From Macrophomina tecta (lineage: Eukaryota > Ascomycota > Dothideomycetes > Botryosphaeriales > Botryosphaeriaceae), in the NCBI GenBank assembly GCA_024180945.1, contig JAKSGN010000041.1, positions 868,001 to 932,000 on the forward strand: a stretch of DNA of 64,000 nucleotides, read 5' to 3'. Below are positions 46,824-57,229 of this stretch, in pieces; position 1 is the first letter of the stretch, and every line of letters starts with the position of its first letter. The translations under genes were made by a program, and so were the position numbers. The notes beneath the pieces are model-generated. The model did not search any database. It saw nothing but the letters and a program-made list of their open reading frames with translations, and was not told where the DNA came from.

Positions 46824-47455
46824 AAAGGTTAAATCATGGGACTGATTGTTCTGCTATTCCGCGCATAACGAGGGCACTTAGGATCGACCTTTGCGTTTGG
46901 ACGGGATTATCGACAGTACATTTAATAAACACCCTGGAAGGAGAATAGATTAATTGCATTATCTCGTTTACGTATTCAACCTTTTGCACGAGCCGCCTTC
47001 AATGCTCATGTGGACCTCACTTCTTCGACCGTTCATTTTCTTCCCACTCCGAACTACACAACATTCCCCACCACGATATTCCAACTTCAGCAACCAACCC
47101 CCTCGAACAGTCCCCCCCGAAACTCCCCCGGCGCCTCCCCGACATCCCGCGCACATCACTCTCCACATTTTGAACAACCGCCCACATCTCGCCACCATGC
47201 CACACTACACCACCCTGACCAACAATGACGCAGTCCATACATCACAACCACAACATAAGACGTCCCAAGTCTCCTTTCTCGTGAGTATGTACAAACCCCC
47301 CCCAACTCTCCTGCACTCACGAATGCTCGCATCTTCCCATCTCTCCAAGCTCGACCCCTCCTGATTCCCTCTAGTTCCAAGCCCTCATTGTCGACCGATT
47401 ACCATCCTCGACGAAAGAGTAAAAGAGAGAGAGATCCAGAAAGAAGAAAACGCAA
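46824..47455. other. Intergenic, metallothionein promoter
   Basis: No protein gene supported. A C/A-rich stretch from about 47040 to 47370 and a possible donor at 47280 suggest a spliced 5' leader for the metallothionein-like gene. Confidence 0.4.
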
Positions 47456-47575
47456 ATGTCTTCAGCAGCAGCAGCAGCAGCCTGCAAATGCGGCTCGACG
47501 TGCTCCTGTACCGGGCCGCAGAACTGCTCGTGCACGAATGCGGGATGTTTCTGTGAGGCGTGTGGTGTACGTTGA
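47456..47575 (+). CDS. Metallothionein-like small cysteine-rich protein
   Basis: A 39-codon frame: MSS, six Ala, then CKCGSTCSC, TGPQNCSCTNAG and CFCEACG. It has ten cysteines in about 28 residues, as four C-x-C pairs plus flanking Cys, and no aromatic residue except one Phe. This is the layout of copper/zinc-binding metallothioneins that buffer metals in the cytosol. Right after the last Cys-Gly the sequence offers two donors (GTGTAC at 47565 and GTACGT at 47567) and an acceptor at about 47609, so a spliced form could change only the last few residues. The Ala run comes from a GCA/AGC repeat. It lies 460 bp from the convergent Het-C gene. Confidence 0.72.
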   Translation: MSSAAAAAACKCGSTCSCTGPQNCSCTNAGCFCEACGVR

Positions 47576-48035
47576 GCCCCTCTCCTCTCGAACTACCGTT
47601 TAAGCCCAGGAAGATAAAAAGGGACGAGGACTAATGTTTGATGCCACGTTCGTGTCTACGCAGAATACTAAATAAGCACACCGACCTGTATCATGAAGGG
47701 CGGATGAGAAAGCCATGAAAAAGTCTTTTGACGAGGGAGGAATGAAATAATGCCAACTACCGTATATCATTCCTAGTCACACCATGTCTGAATTGAAGGA
47801 GCACAAGAAAAAGGCAAAGCAATCTCATTACCAACGCGCAACACACCGCCAAGCTCACAGTGGCCTCGAGCATCATGAATGCCAGGCGATATGCTTGACC
47901 CAGGTAGTCAATCGCCAATTTCCCTTCTGGGTATCAACCAATTCCAAAAGCCCATTTTACCAGCCGTCACTCCGACAGAATTTCCACCCTATTGCCGCAG
48001 ATTTTCCCATGAATTTGCCTTGAGTGTGAAATCAA
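47576..48035. other. Convergent 3' spacer
   Basis: 460 bp between the metallothionein-like stop and the Het-C stop. It may contain the last small exon of the former (acceptor at about 47609); otherwise untranslated ends. Confidence 0.4.
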
Positions 48036-50610
48036 TCAGTATTGGCCACCCCAGTAACCACCCTGCGGCGGCTGCGGCTGCTGCGGCGGCTGCTGACCCC
48101 ACTGGCCTTGCTGCCCATACGGATTATGAGGGGGACCTCCGTATCCACCAAGAGGCGGCGGTTGCTGATGACCATACGGCGTAGGCCCGCCATCCTGCCA
48201 GCCCTGCTGGTACTGACTGGGGAAAGCGTAGGGATCGGCCGGGTTGTTTTGCGGAGGGCCCGGTGGCAACGGCGCGTCCTGCTGGTACTGGTATCCGTGC
48301 GGGCCCGGGGACTGGGCGTACTGATCTCCGTATGGGTGGAAGTTGGACTGGGAATGGGAGGGGCTATGCGTTTGAGGCGGCGAATCGACTTCACGCTTGC
48401 CGCCGCTGCTACCGCCTAGGAAGCTACTGAGTGGATTGTTGCCGCCGGTCAGTTTGCCAATGTTGCCGAGCAGCCCGCCAACACCGCCGCTAGAACCCCC
48501 TCCTCCTGACCCTCCAAGACCCGCGAGACCCGCTAGGTTGCCGAAAGGCGAGCTACTGCTACTTTGGTTACTGGGTGCAGCATGACCAGCGTGACCGCCA
48601 TGTCCGTGGCCGCCGTGGCCACCATGACCGCCATGACCACCCTGCTCACCGGTATGGTTCTTCCCAGCACGGACAGACTCAGAGCTGAGGATGTCATTCA
48701 GGCCATGTCCTCTATCCGAGCGAGAGTGCACCCACTTTTCCACGACAGAGTACATATTACGGTGCAGCTCACAGTGATTGTCGCGCGCAGCAGGATGGTG
48801 GAAGACGCGTACCACATCATTGAGAACCTCATCCACAGGCACGTTGGGATGATCCATGGCGTACATGATACGCGGAGCAACGTACTGCAGGATAGCAGAA
48901 GCAATCTGACCAGCGGGTTCATTGAGGATGTTGGAGAAGTGGTCCTTTGATAGTAAAGAGTGCGTGGGATCCGTGCAGTAAGGATCGGTCCAGGGCTCGT
49001 ATTGGTGCTTTCCACTAGCGTCAATAACAGCGGAAGATCCAGTCTTGAGTTGCTTGGAAGCAGCCTGGATGAGAGGCTGCACGAAAGGTGCGAGAAGAGC
49101 GAAGACAAACATGGTCACACGCTCAGAGATCTTCTCCACAAGACTCTCGAGGCCCGGAATCTTTGAAATGACGCTACTGATAGCCCGGACAACTTTGTCG
49201 CGGAACTCGAGAATGGGATAGATCTTCGGAACCACGGACTGGGGGTCAAAGTTCGGGTTCATGCCAGGGATTCCCGGGCCCGGTGGGCCGCCAACAGAGC
49301 CAGGGGGAGCTGCGAAAGAAGGATCCGCCCGGGAGCTGCTGTAGGCGCCGCCACCATAGCGAGCGTTTTCGGCAGCTTGGGCATCCGATGAAGCTTTCAA
49401 TTCCGCAGCCTCCTTGCAAAGAGAGCCTGTGCCGGGGATCTTGCTGAGGAGACTGGTCAGAGCCTCAACATCGCCGCCAGATGAGCCGCCCCCAGAGCGC
49501 TTTCCTGAGCTTCCGGAAGCGTTACCCAACTGCAGGTTGAGCTCATCGATCTCGGAGGTGTCGACATTCGACTGAGTAAAATGGTCCGTTGCCTCGCCCA
49601 GAACGGAGTGCAAAAAGTCCACCCCTCCGAAGGTTCCAGTAACAAGAGGGAAGACCTGCTTTCCGTGAAGGTTGATCTGGGTGGAGACGCCAGTGTGGGG
49701 GAAGACGTTGTGGAAGCCGAGTTCACGCAGAGCAAGCTCGGTGTAGTTAGTGTGGGCTCCAAAATCCTCGACACAGTGAAGGCCTTGGCCAAGGCAGCGG
49801 AGCGCTTCACATAGGTCTTCTTCACGCCCCTTCTTTCCATCGACGCCATGGGTGTACATGCGGCCATAGTGGATTGCGCGAGCAAAACTGTGGCGAATGT
49901 AGCCGGCGCTTGTGGCCCACCCACCACGCTCATTTGCGATGTAATTCTTCATCCCTGTGCGGGTTAAAGGATAGAATCTAAACCACAGGGATCCTCTTAC
50001 CGGTCTGGGGATCAACGGCCAGCTCTTCCTGGGACACTGGACCACGCAGGCGCGGATCATACTGCCTTGCGTCTTGATTGTCTGCATAGTCCTAGAGAGG
50101 CTGTCAGAAAAAAACAAATTGCCAGTGTCACGTGGTTCTTCCCAACGCACCTTGGGATTGTCAATGTGCTCCTCGGGGCGGTAGACTATAGCAAGGACGT
50201 TTAGTTTTCCGAAACACACAGAGGCGGCGGGGACAGAACGCACCTCCAAGACGCTCGTGGGTGACTTCGAACTCTTTGGTGGCGTATCCGAAGGACATGA
50301 AGGCCAGGATCCACACGAGGATGCGGATGGTATCGGCCTGGACGCCCTTGAGGGTGCCGACGTCGACGGCCTGGGAGTAGTCGCGCAGCCAGTTGCCAAA
50401 GTAGACGCGCTTGATCATCATGGACGACCACTTGTGGCCCTTGAGGCAGGCGACGGTCTTGAGCATATCCTCGATGTCGCCATGGCGCCAGTTCTTGCCC
50501 TCGATGGTGGAGATGCTTGCGATGTTGCCAGCACCGAAGGCGGCGGCGGGCGCGGGGCACAGCACCAGCAGCGCGACGACGAGCAGGAAGAGGAGCTTGA
50601 AGGAGGGCAT
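48036..50610 (-). CDS. het-C: Het-C heterokaryon incompatibility family protein
   Basis: Four exons, 50244-50610, 50151-50185, 50001-50091 and 48036-49954, encode 803 aa. Residues 1-24 are a signal peptide (hydrophobic core LLFLLVVALLVL). The Het-C domain begins FGAGNIASISTIEGKNWRHG and includes KRVYFGNWLRDYSQAVD, GWATSAGYIRHSFARAIHYG and a zinc-phospholipase-like GLHCVEDFGAHTNYTELAL. A PYCTDPTHSLLSKDHFSN block follows. From about residue 600 the tail is low complexity: a HGGHGGHGGH repeat, Gly/Ser blocks, then Pro/Gln/Gly-rich sequence ending GGYWGGQY. In Neurospora the orthologue is polymorphic, sets vegetative incompatibility and is secreted or membrane-bound. The second and third exons are only 35 and 91 bp. 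Note that this is not the Podospora het-c (a lipid-transfer protein). Confidence 0.93.
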
Positions 50611-51012
50611 GGTGGGGTGCGGTGGGAGCCGCTCGGCAGCAGGAGAAGCGAGGATTTAATGCTGACAGCAGCTGGGAAAGAGGAAGGGCGAGAGAAGCAG
50701 TGTCAGCAGATGGTGCAGGGTGTTGGTGCGCGAGTCAAGGCGCGTCCTTGTGCCGATTCCCGACCGCAGCACAGAGTGATGCAATCCCGTGGCGGGGCAG
50801 GGCAGGGCAGGCAGGGCAGGCAGCTGCGGCGGCGGCTAGAGCGAGCGAGCCCAACCGTCCTTTCCTCAGCCACACACACACACACACACTCTCTCTCTCT
50901 CTCCCTCTCCCTCTCCCACTCCATCTCCCTCCTCAGCTGACCCTCACCTCCTGCACGCTCACAGCATACATTTTCCAAGCCACGGTCGGCCCCTACACAG
51001 CCACAGCCATAC
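50611..51012. repeat. Het-C promoter with GGGCA minisatellite and CA/CT microsatellite
   Basis: 402 bp between the Het-C start and the 3' end of the coiled-coil gene. GGGCA-type units repeat at about 50796-50822, followed at 50870-50928 by about ten CA units running directly into CT and CCT units. No gene present. Confidence 0.75.
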
Positions 51013-53646
51013 CTACATGTGCCTTGCACCCCTCCCTTGCCCCTCATACCTGTACGTTCCGTCTCCTCGCTGGCGCCACGCTAGTCTCCCTCCCGAGAAG
51101 AAGAAGCCCGCCAGTTCCAGCTGCGCCCGCTGCCGTTCCTCGTCCACGTCAGCTCCCGTAGCTGTGCACAGCTCTTCCACCAGCTCTCCTCGGAGCCTTT
51201 CGCGCTGCTCCTGCTCCTCCGTCGGATACAGCGGCTCCCGCATCATTCTCGTGCTGATATCCGACAACGATATCGTGATGTCGTCTGTCTTCATCCCCAG
51301 CGCTTTCTTAATCGAAACCATCTCTATCTGCCTGGCGAGGAGCTCGATCTGGATTTTCTCTACTGTGTCTGCTGCTGTCGAGATGAGCTGTTGCGCCTTG
51401 GCCAGCCTGTCGTCGTCTCGTGCAGCTATCAGAGCATGGTCGAACATGATCCTGTCCTCGAGCCTGGCTAGCTTTTTGACCAAAGCATTCTTCTGCGCCT
51501 TGACTTTCTCCAGTTCGTTCCAAGCCGTCTCTGGGCCTGCTTCGTCCTGCGATTGACACCTGCACCTGCACGTGCCCGAACCATTCCCGCAGCAATGACA
51601 CGATTTTTGGACTCTCAAGCCTTGTTCTACATGCTGTAGTGCAATTCTCTCCTCCACGGACGATCCTGCTCCCTCTTGCACATCCTGCCATGGGTCCTGC
51701 TCGACTTTCCCCTGAGATGCGGCCTCCTTGTCCGGTGATGTCGTGTTTAGCGATCGCAAGGGCCGGTCCGGAGACGTTGGAGAGGTGATGGCCATTCCTT
51801 TAGGTACGACGAGCTCGAGCGTGCGAGGCGCCACCCAGCCGGGACCGCCGTTGCATGTGACCGACCCGGGGAGGGTCGGGGAAGTAGGGGAAAGCTCGAC
51901 GGGGTCTCCAAGTACAAGGCTCAACCTCGTCTCTGGGTGCCATTCAGAATCCTTATTGGTTCTGTCCGTCCGCTGAGCACGCAGGTGGTAGTTGTCCTCC
52001 AAGAGGGCGTTTGATCTCTGCCGTTCCACTTCAAATGCTTCTGTGAGTCTGGCCAATTCCTTTCTATGCCCGTTTCTTTCTTTGGCCCACATTGCAGCCC
52101 AACTGTCTCTTTTCTCTTTCCACTGCTTCCTCTCTACCTCCCAGGCATCTTTCATCCTATTGTGGTCTGTTATCCAGTAGCCGACAACCCATTCTCGGGC
52201 CCTTTCCTCTTCTTCTGTCCACTTGCGTCGTTTGACGTCTGACTGATAGTGGTTTGAGACCGCACTGAAGCTAAAGCGAACACCGCCTTCTGCGTCCTGC
52301 ACTTTGTCGTTCATCTTCATTATGTCCCGAGGGCTGAGGACTTTGACCCTCTGATCGAACAGGTACAAGTGTGATTGCTGGCGGCCTAGAAATTTAAGTC
52401 TGTCGTGGAACCCTGTTTCCTCAGATCTTAGAGGTTGAAAGCCGTCTAGACTTTGTTTCCAATATCTTTTAATAATCTCGAAATCTTCTCGGCTTTTCTG
52501 TTCTCGTTGCTTCTTCAACTTTCTTTGTTCTAGGGCTCGCTTCTCAAACTCTGCCTTCTTCGCTCCTTTGGGCCCCTCCCCTTCCTCATCCGGGTCATGA
52601 TCACTTGATGAATCAGAGAACGCGCTTTGAGGCTGGACTAGAGGCGGGGCAGAACGAGGACGGTCAAGGATCTCCTTGGCCGTCTTAATCTCTTCCGCCA
52701 AATCAAGGGCGATTGGGAAGATCGGAAATTCCTCTCCTTTTTCTCTCTCGGCGGCGAAATCGATCCTGAACTCTTCGACACGAATTTGGTCCACCGGCCC
52801 TTCTGGATCAGGCGGAATATCCGGAAAACCCGCTCTATGAGAACCGTCGTACTGGATTAAAACTGGCACCGGCTGTTCCAGATTCGTCTCGTCACGCGCT
52901 TCCTCTACTATTTCTTGGGGTAACTCGTCGAGATCGTCGGCGCTGGTGCTCTTTCGGAGCGAATGTTCGCGATAGCCCAGCAGGATGTATTTGTTGAAAT
53001 CGCCACCCAGCTCGTCCCTCAGGGGCTTTCGCTCGGAGGTGAAACGATGGACTGCGGCCCTTTTGTGGTCGAGCAGGTACTTGGCGGCCAAATTGTGGTT
53101 GAAGGGTTGTCGAGGTTCCCTTCCAGGCAGTTCGGGAAAGCGGGCTTGACTGCAGGGGTTTGGGGAGCTAACGGTGCTCGCGAGGCGCGCTGGCTGCGGG
53201 ATACGTAGTCTTGGCGTGTCTGACGGCGTTGGATCGCTGATCTGTGCATCCGGTTGAAAGTCCGTCCTGTTCGAGCCTTTGCCTATATCTGAGAAGTGTT
53301 GTCGATCCTCCTTATAGACGGAGCCGGGCGATGAGGAAGGCTGGAGAGGATAGCCGAATTCTTCATCGCCGCTATCGTCTTCAATCATCTTCGCCTGAGG
53401 ATCTTCGTCGCTGACGAAACCCTTGGAGGATGAGGGCCTCGGGGGAAGATCTTTTCTTCCAAACTGCTCCTGTTTGTCCTGCGCCCATCCCCGGTCATCT
53501 TCATCTTCAGCATCGACATGGACCCGAATGGAATGGCCGTCTTCTTTGAACTGATTATGAGATCCGTCGTCCTTCGGGCCTGTGGCTACGAGGTCCTTGC
53601 CGTGTTTAGCTCTCTCCGGCTGCGGTGATGGATACTTCGGAGACAT
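51013..53646 (-). CDS. Large coiled-coil protein of unknown function
   Basis: A single 877-codon frame with no intron; I do not recognise the family. Residues 1-200 are acidic, Ser/Pro-rich and disordered. The middle contains strongly charged helices (KKAEFEKRALEQRKLKKQRE, then ERKQWKEKRDSWAAMWAKER). About residues 690-715 hold a cysteine-rich spot, CHCCGNGSGTCRCRCQ, which could bind metal. A second coiled coil follows (LEKVKAQKNALVKKLARLED, then ISTAADTVEKIQIELLARQI). No signal peptide or membrane span. Codon use and frame length support a real gene; the opposite strand has only short frames. It lies head-to-tail behind Het-C. A structural or scaffold role is a guess from the coiled coils alone. 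Confidence 0.7.
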   Translation of the reverse strand: MSPKYPSPQPERAKHGKDLVATGPKDDGSHNQFKEDGHSIRVHVDAEDEDDRGWAQDKQEQFGRKDLPPRPSSSKGFVSDEDPQAKMIEDDSGDEEFGYPLQPSSSPGSVYKEDRQHFSDIGKGSNRTDFQPDAQISDPTPSDTPRLRIPQPARLASTVSSPNPCSQARFPELPGREPRQPFNHNLAAKYLLDHKRAAVHRFTSERKPLRDELGGDFNKYILLGYREHSLRKSTSADDLDELPQEIVEEARDETNLEQPVPVLIQYDGSHRAGFPDIPPDPEGPVDQIRVEEFRIDFAAEREKGEEFPIFPIALDLAEEIKTAKEILDRPRSAPPLVQPQSAFSDSSSDHDPDEEGEGPKGAKKAEFEKRALEQRKLKKQREQKSREDFEIIKRYWKQSLDGFQPLRSEETGFHDRLKFLGRQQSHLYLFDQRVKVLSPRDIMKMNDKVQDAEGGVRFSFSAVSNHYQSDVKRRKWTEEEERAREWVVGYWITDHNRMKDAWEVERKQWKEKRDSWAAMWAKERNGHRKELARLTEAFEVERQRSNALLEDNYHLRAQRTDRTNKDSEWHPETRLSLVLGDPVELSPTSPTLPGSVTCNGGPGWVAPRTLELVVPKGMAITSPTSPDRPLRSLNTTSPDKEAASQGKVEQDPWQDVQEGAGSSVEERIALQHVEQGLRVQKSCHCCGNGSGTCRCRCQSQDEAGPETAWNELEKVKAQKNALVKKLARLEDRIMFDHALIAARDDDRLAKAQQLISTAADTVEKIQIELLARQIEMVSIKKALGMKTDDITISLSDISTRMMREPLYPTEEQEQRERLRGELVEELCTATGADVDEERQRAQLELAGFFFSGGRLAWRQRGDGTYRYEGQGRGARHM

Positions 53647-54497
53647 GGTTTATACTGAAAAGTCATTCACTCGTCAACAGATGGCTTGTGCAAAGACAGC
53701 AGACTGAGCGGACAAGGATGAAAAAGATCTGGCGCAACCTCTCAGTGCATTAGGAGAAGGTTCAACGGCGAGGAGAGGTGTATTCTCATGAAAAGCTTAG
53801 AGTGTCATTGTGGACTGACGAGGTAAGAGTGGCATTATCTAGCGGCCGCCTTAGAGTCTACCCATTGGCTTTGTCAATATCACGTCACGAGACTTATCGG
53901 CTGAAGATGCACAGGCCCTGAAAAGACTGCGCGCGCCTATACAGACAAAGGAGGTCTGCCGAATGCATAGTGTTTTGCCCTCTGCCCAAAGACGGCATGC
54001 GTCTGTCAGCGCGCACGTCTGAACAAAGAACAATGGAGGCCAGTTCCCAAGGATGCATTGCAGGCATATCCTCACTGAAGTAACAGGTCACTTCTATGTC
54101 ATCGTTCGGATGCTAAGAATCTTAAGGAAATCGTACTGAAGTGTTCTCCAGACACCGAAGTTCAATATGCTTCGTTTGGGAACCTTTCCAACCTCGTGTG
54201 GGCCACCTTGCGGGGCAGAATTCGACTTCCTCCTCTCAAACACTGGCCCAATAAAATAGAAGTGAAGCAATCAATGCTTACGGATATTGCAGACCTGCCT
54301 ATAGTCCCCTCCTGAGGGGAAATGCACGCTAGACTATGCCCAGGAAGAATGTCAACCCTCCCTAAAGGAACCAATATGCTAAGAAAAACAGACAAGAATC
54401 GCACACAAAAGCGTACCCCTCCTGCCTGAACCCTTCCCGCTACCTGCCTGCGTATCCTGTAGCGAGAACCCTCGGCCCCTCTGTGTGTGCATGTTTC
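53647..54497. other. Intergenic
   Basis: No gene supported in 851 bp. It is AT-richer than the flanks and holds the promoter of the coiled-coil gene and the 3' end of the LPMO gene. Confidence 0.5.
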
Positions 54498-55735
54498 TCA
54501 GTCGTACTTGACCCGACCTGCGACGCCGCGCTGTTTCTTGCTCGCTCCCACGAAGGTGATCTGGCCGTCCCTGCACTGCGTCCCTGCTGCAACGTCTTGC
54601 CAGACGATTTTGCCAAAGTTGCAGATGCCGAATTGGCTGGGGCCGTTGCAGACCAGTTCGCCGTCTTCGCTGCAGGTGGGGCTGCTGTTGGCGGTGTTGT
54701 TGCTGTGGGGCGGGGAGGGCGGCGTGTAAGTGGTTGTGTTGGCGGGAGCGGCTGAGGCTGATGGGCTCGGGGTGATTGTTGTGGCAGCGGCTGGGGTAGA
54801 GGCCGTGTCCGCGGTCGAGATCGAGGGGGAGGTGACCACGGAGGTGGCGAAGCTTGAGATTGGTCTGCAAAAGTCGCAGATACTGGCCAGAGCGGGTGAG
54901 TGTGCGCTTACGGGTGCAAGCGCAGCGCTGCTGCTGTTACCGCTGCTGCTGCTGCTGCTGCTGCCGCCGTCACTAGCGCCCATGACTGGCTGTGGCCTCG
55001 AAACAGTGCCGCAGTCGCCGACCATCTTCTCGAACACTCCGGGGCGGTGATCCAGCGAGTTACCAGGACTAGGGAAGAGAGGATCTGTGCTGTCGATGGT
55101 CCTGCAGCTCGCCGCGGGGGGCACATTGGCGATCTGCATGTCGGGCAAGCTGTTGTAGACGTCGTGGTTGTCGGCGCCGCCGGTGACATTGATGGGGGCG
55201 CAGTTCATGTACATCTCGCGGTTTCCGAGCTATTTGATCTTCAAGTCAATCTAGTGTCTTCGAAGAAGAGGGAAGAGAGAAGGCTTGCCTTGTTGAACCA
55301 GGTCCAGGCCAACGCGAACTCGCCATTGGGAAAGCCCATGGGAACCTTGAATTGGAAGACTTCAGGTTTGGTGACGCCGGGGCAACCACCCTCGATGCTG
55401 TGGATGACCTTGAAGACAGAGTTGGCGGTTGGGTTCTTGTCCAGTGAGATGCTGATCTGGCACGAGCCGCCCTCGTGGACCGCGGCGAACCCATCAAAGC
55501 CAAGGGTCTGCGGATCGCCGACGACCATGTTGTTCATTTTTCCCATGTCGTAGACACCGGTACGGACTTTGCAAGGGTAGTCGCTGCCGTCCGCCTGCAA
55601 AGGGGCATTGGTAAGTGTGTCGGCACCAAAGGGGACTGGCTGCACCATCTTCGCGTGGGCGTCGACAGTGGAAGCGAGGAAACTGCCGACAAAGGCAAAT
55701 AGGGCACCTGCGCGGAAGAACATCCTGATATTCAC
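54498..55735 (-). CDS. AA11-type lytic polysaccharide monooxygenase with C-terminal X278-like module
   Basis: Two exons, 55289-55735 and 54498-55229, encode 392 aa. The intron has a GC donor (AAG|GCAAGC), required to join WFNK to LGNREMYMNCAP. The signal peptide ends at VDA, leaving His27 as the mature N terminus, the first ligand of the copper histidine brace. AA11 features follow: KMVQPVPFGADTLTNAPL, SDYPCK, VIHSIEGGCPG and FALAWTWFNK. The enzyme oxidatively cleaves chitin outside the cell. A long Ser/Thr/Ala/Pro linker (about residues 240-345) leads to a final Cys-rich module (CSEDGELVCNGPSQFGICNF, then TQCRDGQI) of the X278 type found on AA11 enzymes. A CTG repeat encodes the poly-Ser run. 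No neighbour suggests an operon-like group. Confidence 0.9.
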
Positions 55736-57229
55736 AGCGTAAGAAGAGAGTGTTTGAAGGTCAAGAAGGCCGGCTTGACTAGGTAGGATGAAGAGACTGG
55801 TCCTGCCAGAGGAAGTGTTGTGAACGGGTTGAAGGAGAAGTGGTGAGTTTCGATCTAAAGATTCTGTTGAAGTGAAGATGGAGGGCGTGAGAGGTCTCTA
55901 ATTTGGCCTGAGGATGAAGAAGAGCTTTATATTTGAGGACGCACGGCCTGGTGACTTATACACCTGGTTCAATGAGCAGCACAATAGCGTGGAATAGTAC
56001 AATGGGTCAGCGGAAGCCATGACTGAGCCACAATGTTGTTCTAGGCTCAGCCGCACAGCAAGTTCCCGGCAGTCATAATGGCCGGAAAGTACTTCTACAT
56101 TGGTGACATTTGCTGCTCTTTTTCGGGCATGCTCGAGGTCAAGTGGAGCAACGTGCAGAAGCGTGACAATCAGTTCGAGCAATCAGTTTATTCTCGCTTA
56201 GTAGGTCAATAATAGTGTATCAAAAGTAATCGCTTTAGCTGTGATTTCGATCATATAAGCTTTCGCTTACCACGCGCTCTGTTATGTTTTCGCAGGACCC
56301 GAGCTTCAGGGTGTGAGGACGCGACGGCATCCTGTAGAATTTCCCCGCCGTGCTTTACAGACGTGTCCAGAATTAAGATATGTATACACCGCGCTCAGGT
56401 CCGTATGAGAGCCGGGAGCCGGAGCAAGTCAAGAGATACCTCTCAAAGCTGGCGCAAGTGAGACTCTACCTGGCATGGACCTGGCTGCTCATCGCCAGAA
56501 CCCCGGAGCAGTGGCAGAATGCGAGCCGACCGGAATGTCAAATGAATAGCGCACATGAAGAAGTAGTATTTTCAGGCATCTGACAATATTCGTCTGAGAG
56601 GATGCCCGCCCGTACGCAGCTAGCCCTTCAGAAGCAGATGTGATATCTGGATCAATTGGTGAAGGAGGCCGGGCTTCTGCAAACGTAATTAATTTGTAGC
56701 ATTCAGCGGTCATGTGACAAAAGAAAGGCGAGTATTGCTCTCACTGGGGGCAAGAACCCGGCCTTACTAGGCTCACCGGGTGTTGAAGGCGCCGTGCTTA
56801 GTGCCAGTAACGACGGCGGCGAAACATTCTAGGGCAGCAGGGCCACCAAGATGAATTACGCGTCTGACGACGAGAGATTATCGCATATCGCATCATTGAC
56901 GGTGCGGTGCAAGGTGGCGGCGGGCGCGGAGAAGTGGGTCCTGCGATGCTTGGCGTGGTGTTTTAAGAAAATACGCGGCCGGCGCCAAGGCGTGGATTCC
57001 GTTGTCCGGACGGCTGCGCGCGGTCGCGAACATCTGCATCACTGCCCCAACCCTCCCACTCGCCTGCCCTTCGAACTCTCCCCTGCGCATGGTCGACTAA
57101 TTCTCCGCCGCTTATCGCCTCTTTGCGTCGTTCGCGCGAATCTCTCTTGTCGAGCCCGCCGGCCTCGCGTTCCTGCTTGATCTTTGCGAGACCGCGCGCG
57201 CTGCCCGCTGGCTTCAGCACCTGCGCGCC
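55736..57229. other. Intergenic, divergent LPMO and SNF5 promoters
   Basis: No gene supported in about 1.5 kb. The left part is LPMO promoter with CT/GA-rich sequence. AT-rich patches occur at about 56190-56260. From 56850 composition turns GC-rich toward the SNF5 start. Confidence 0.5.
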
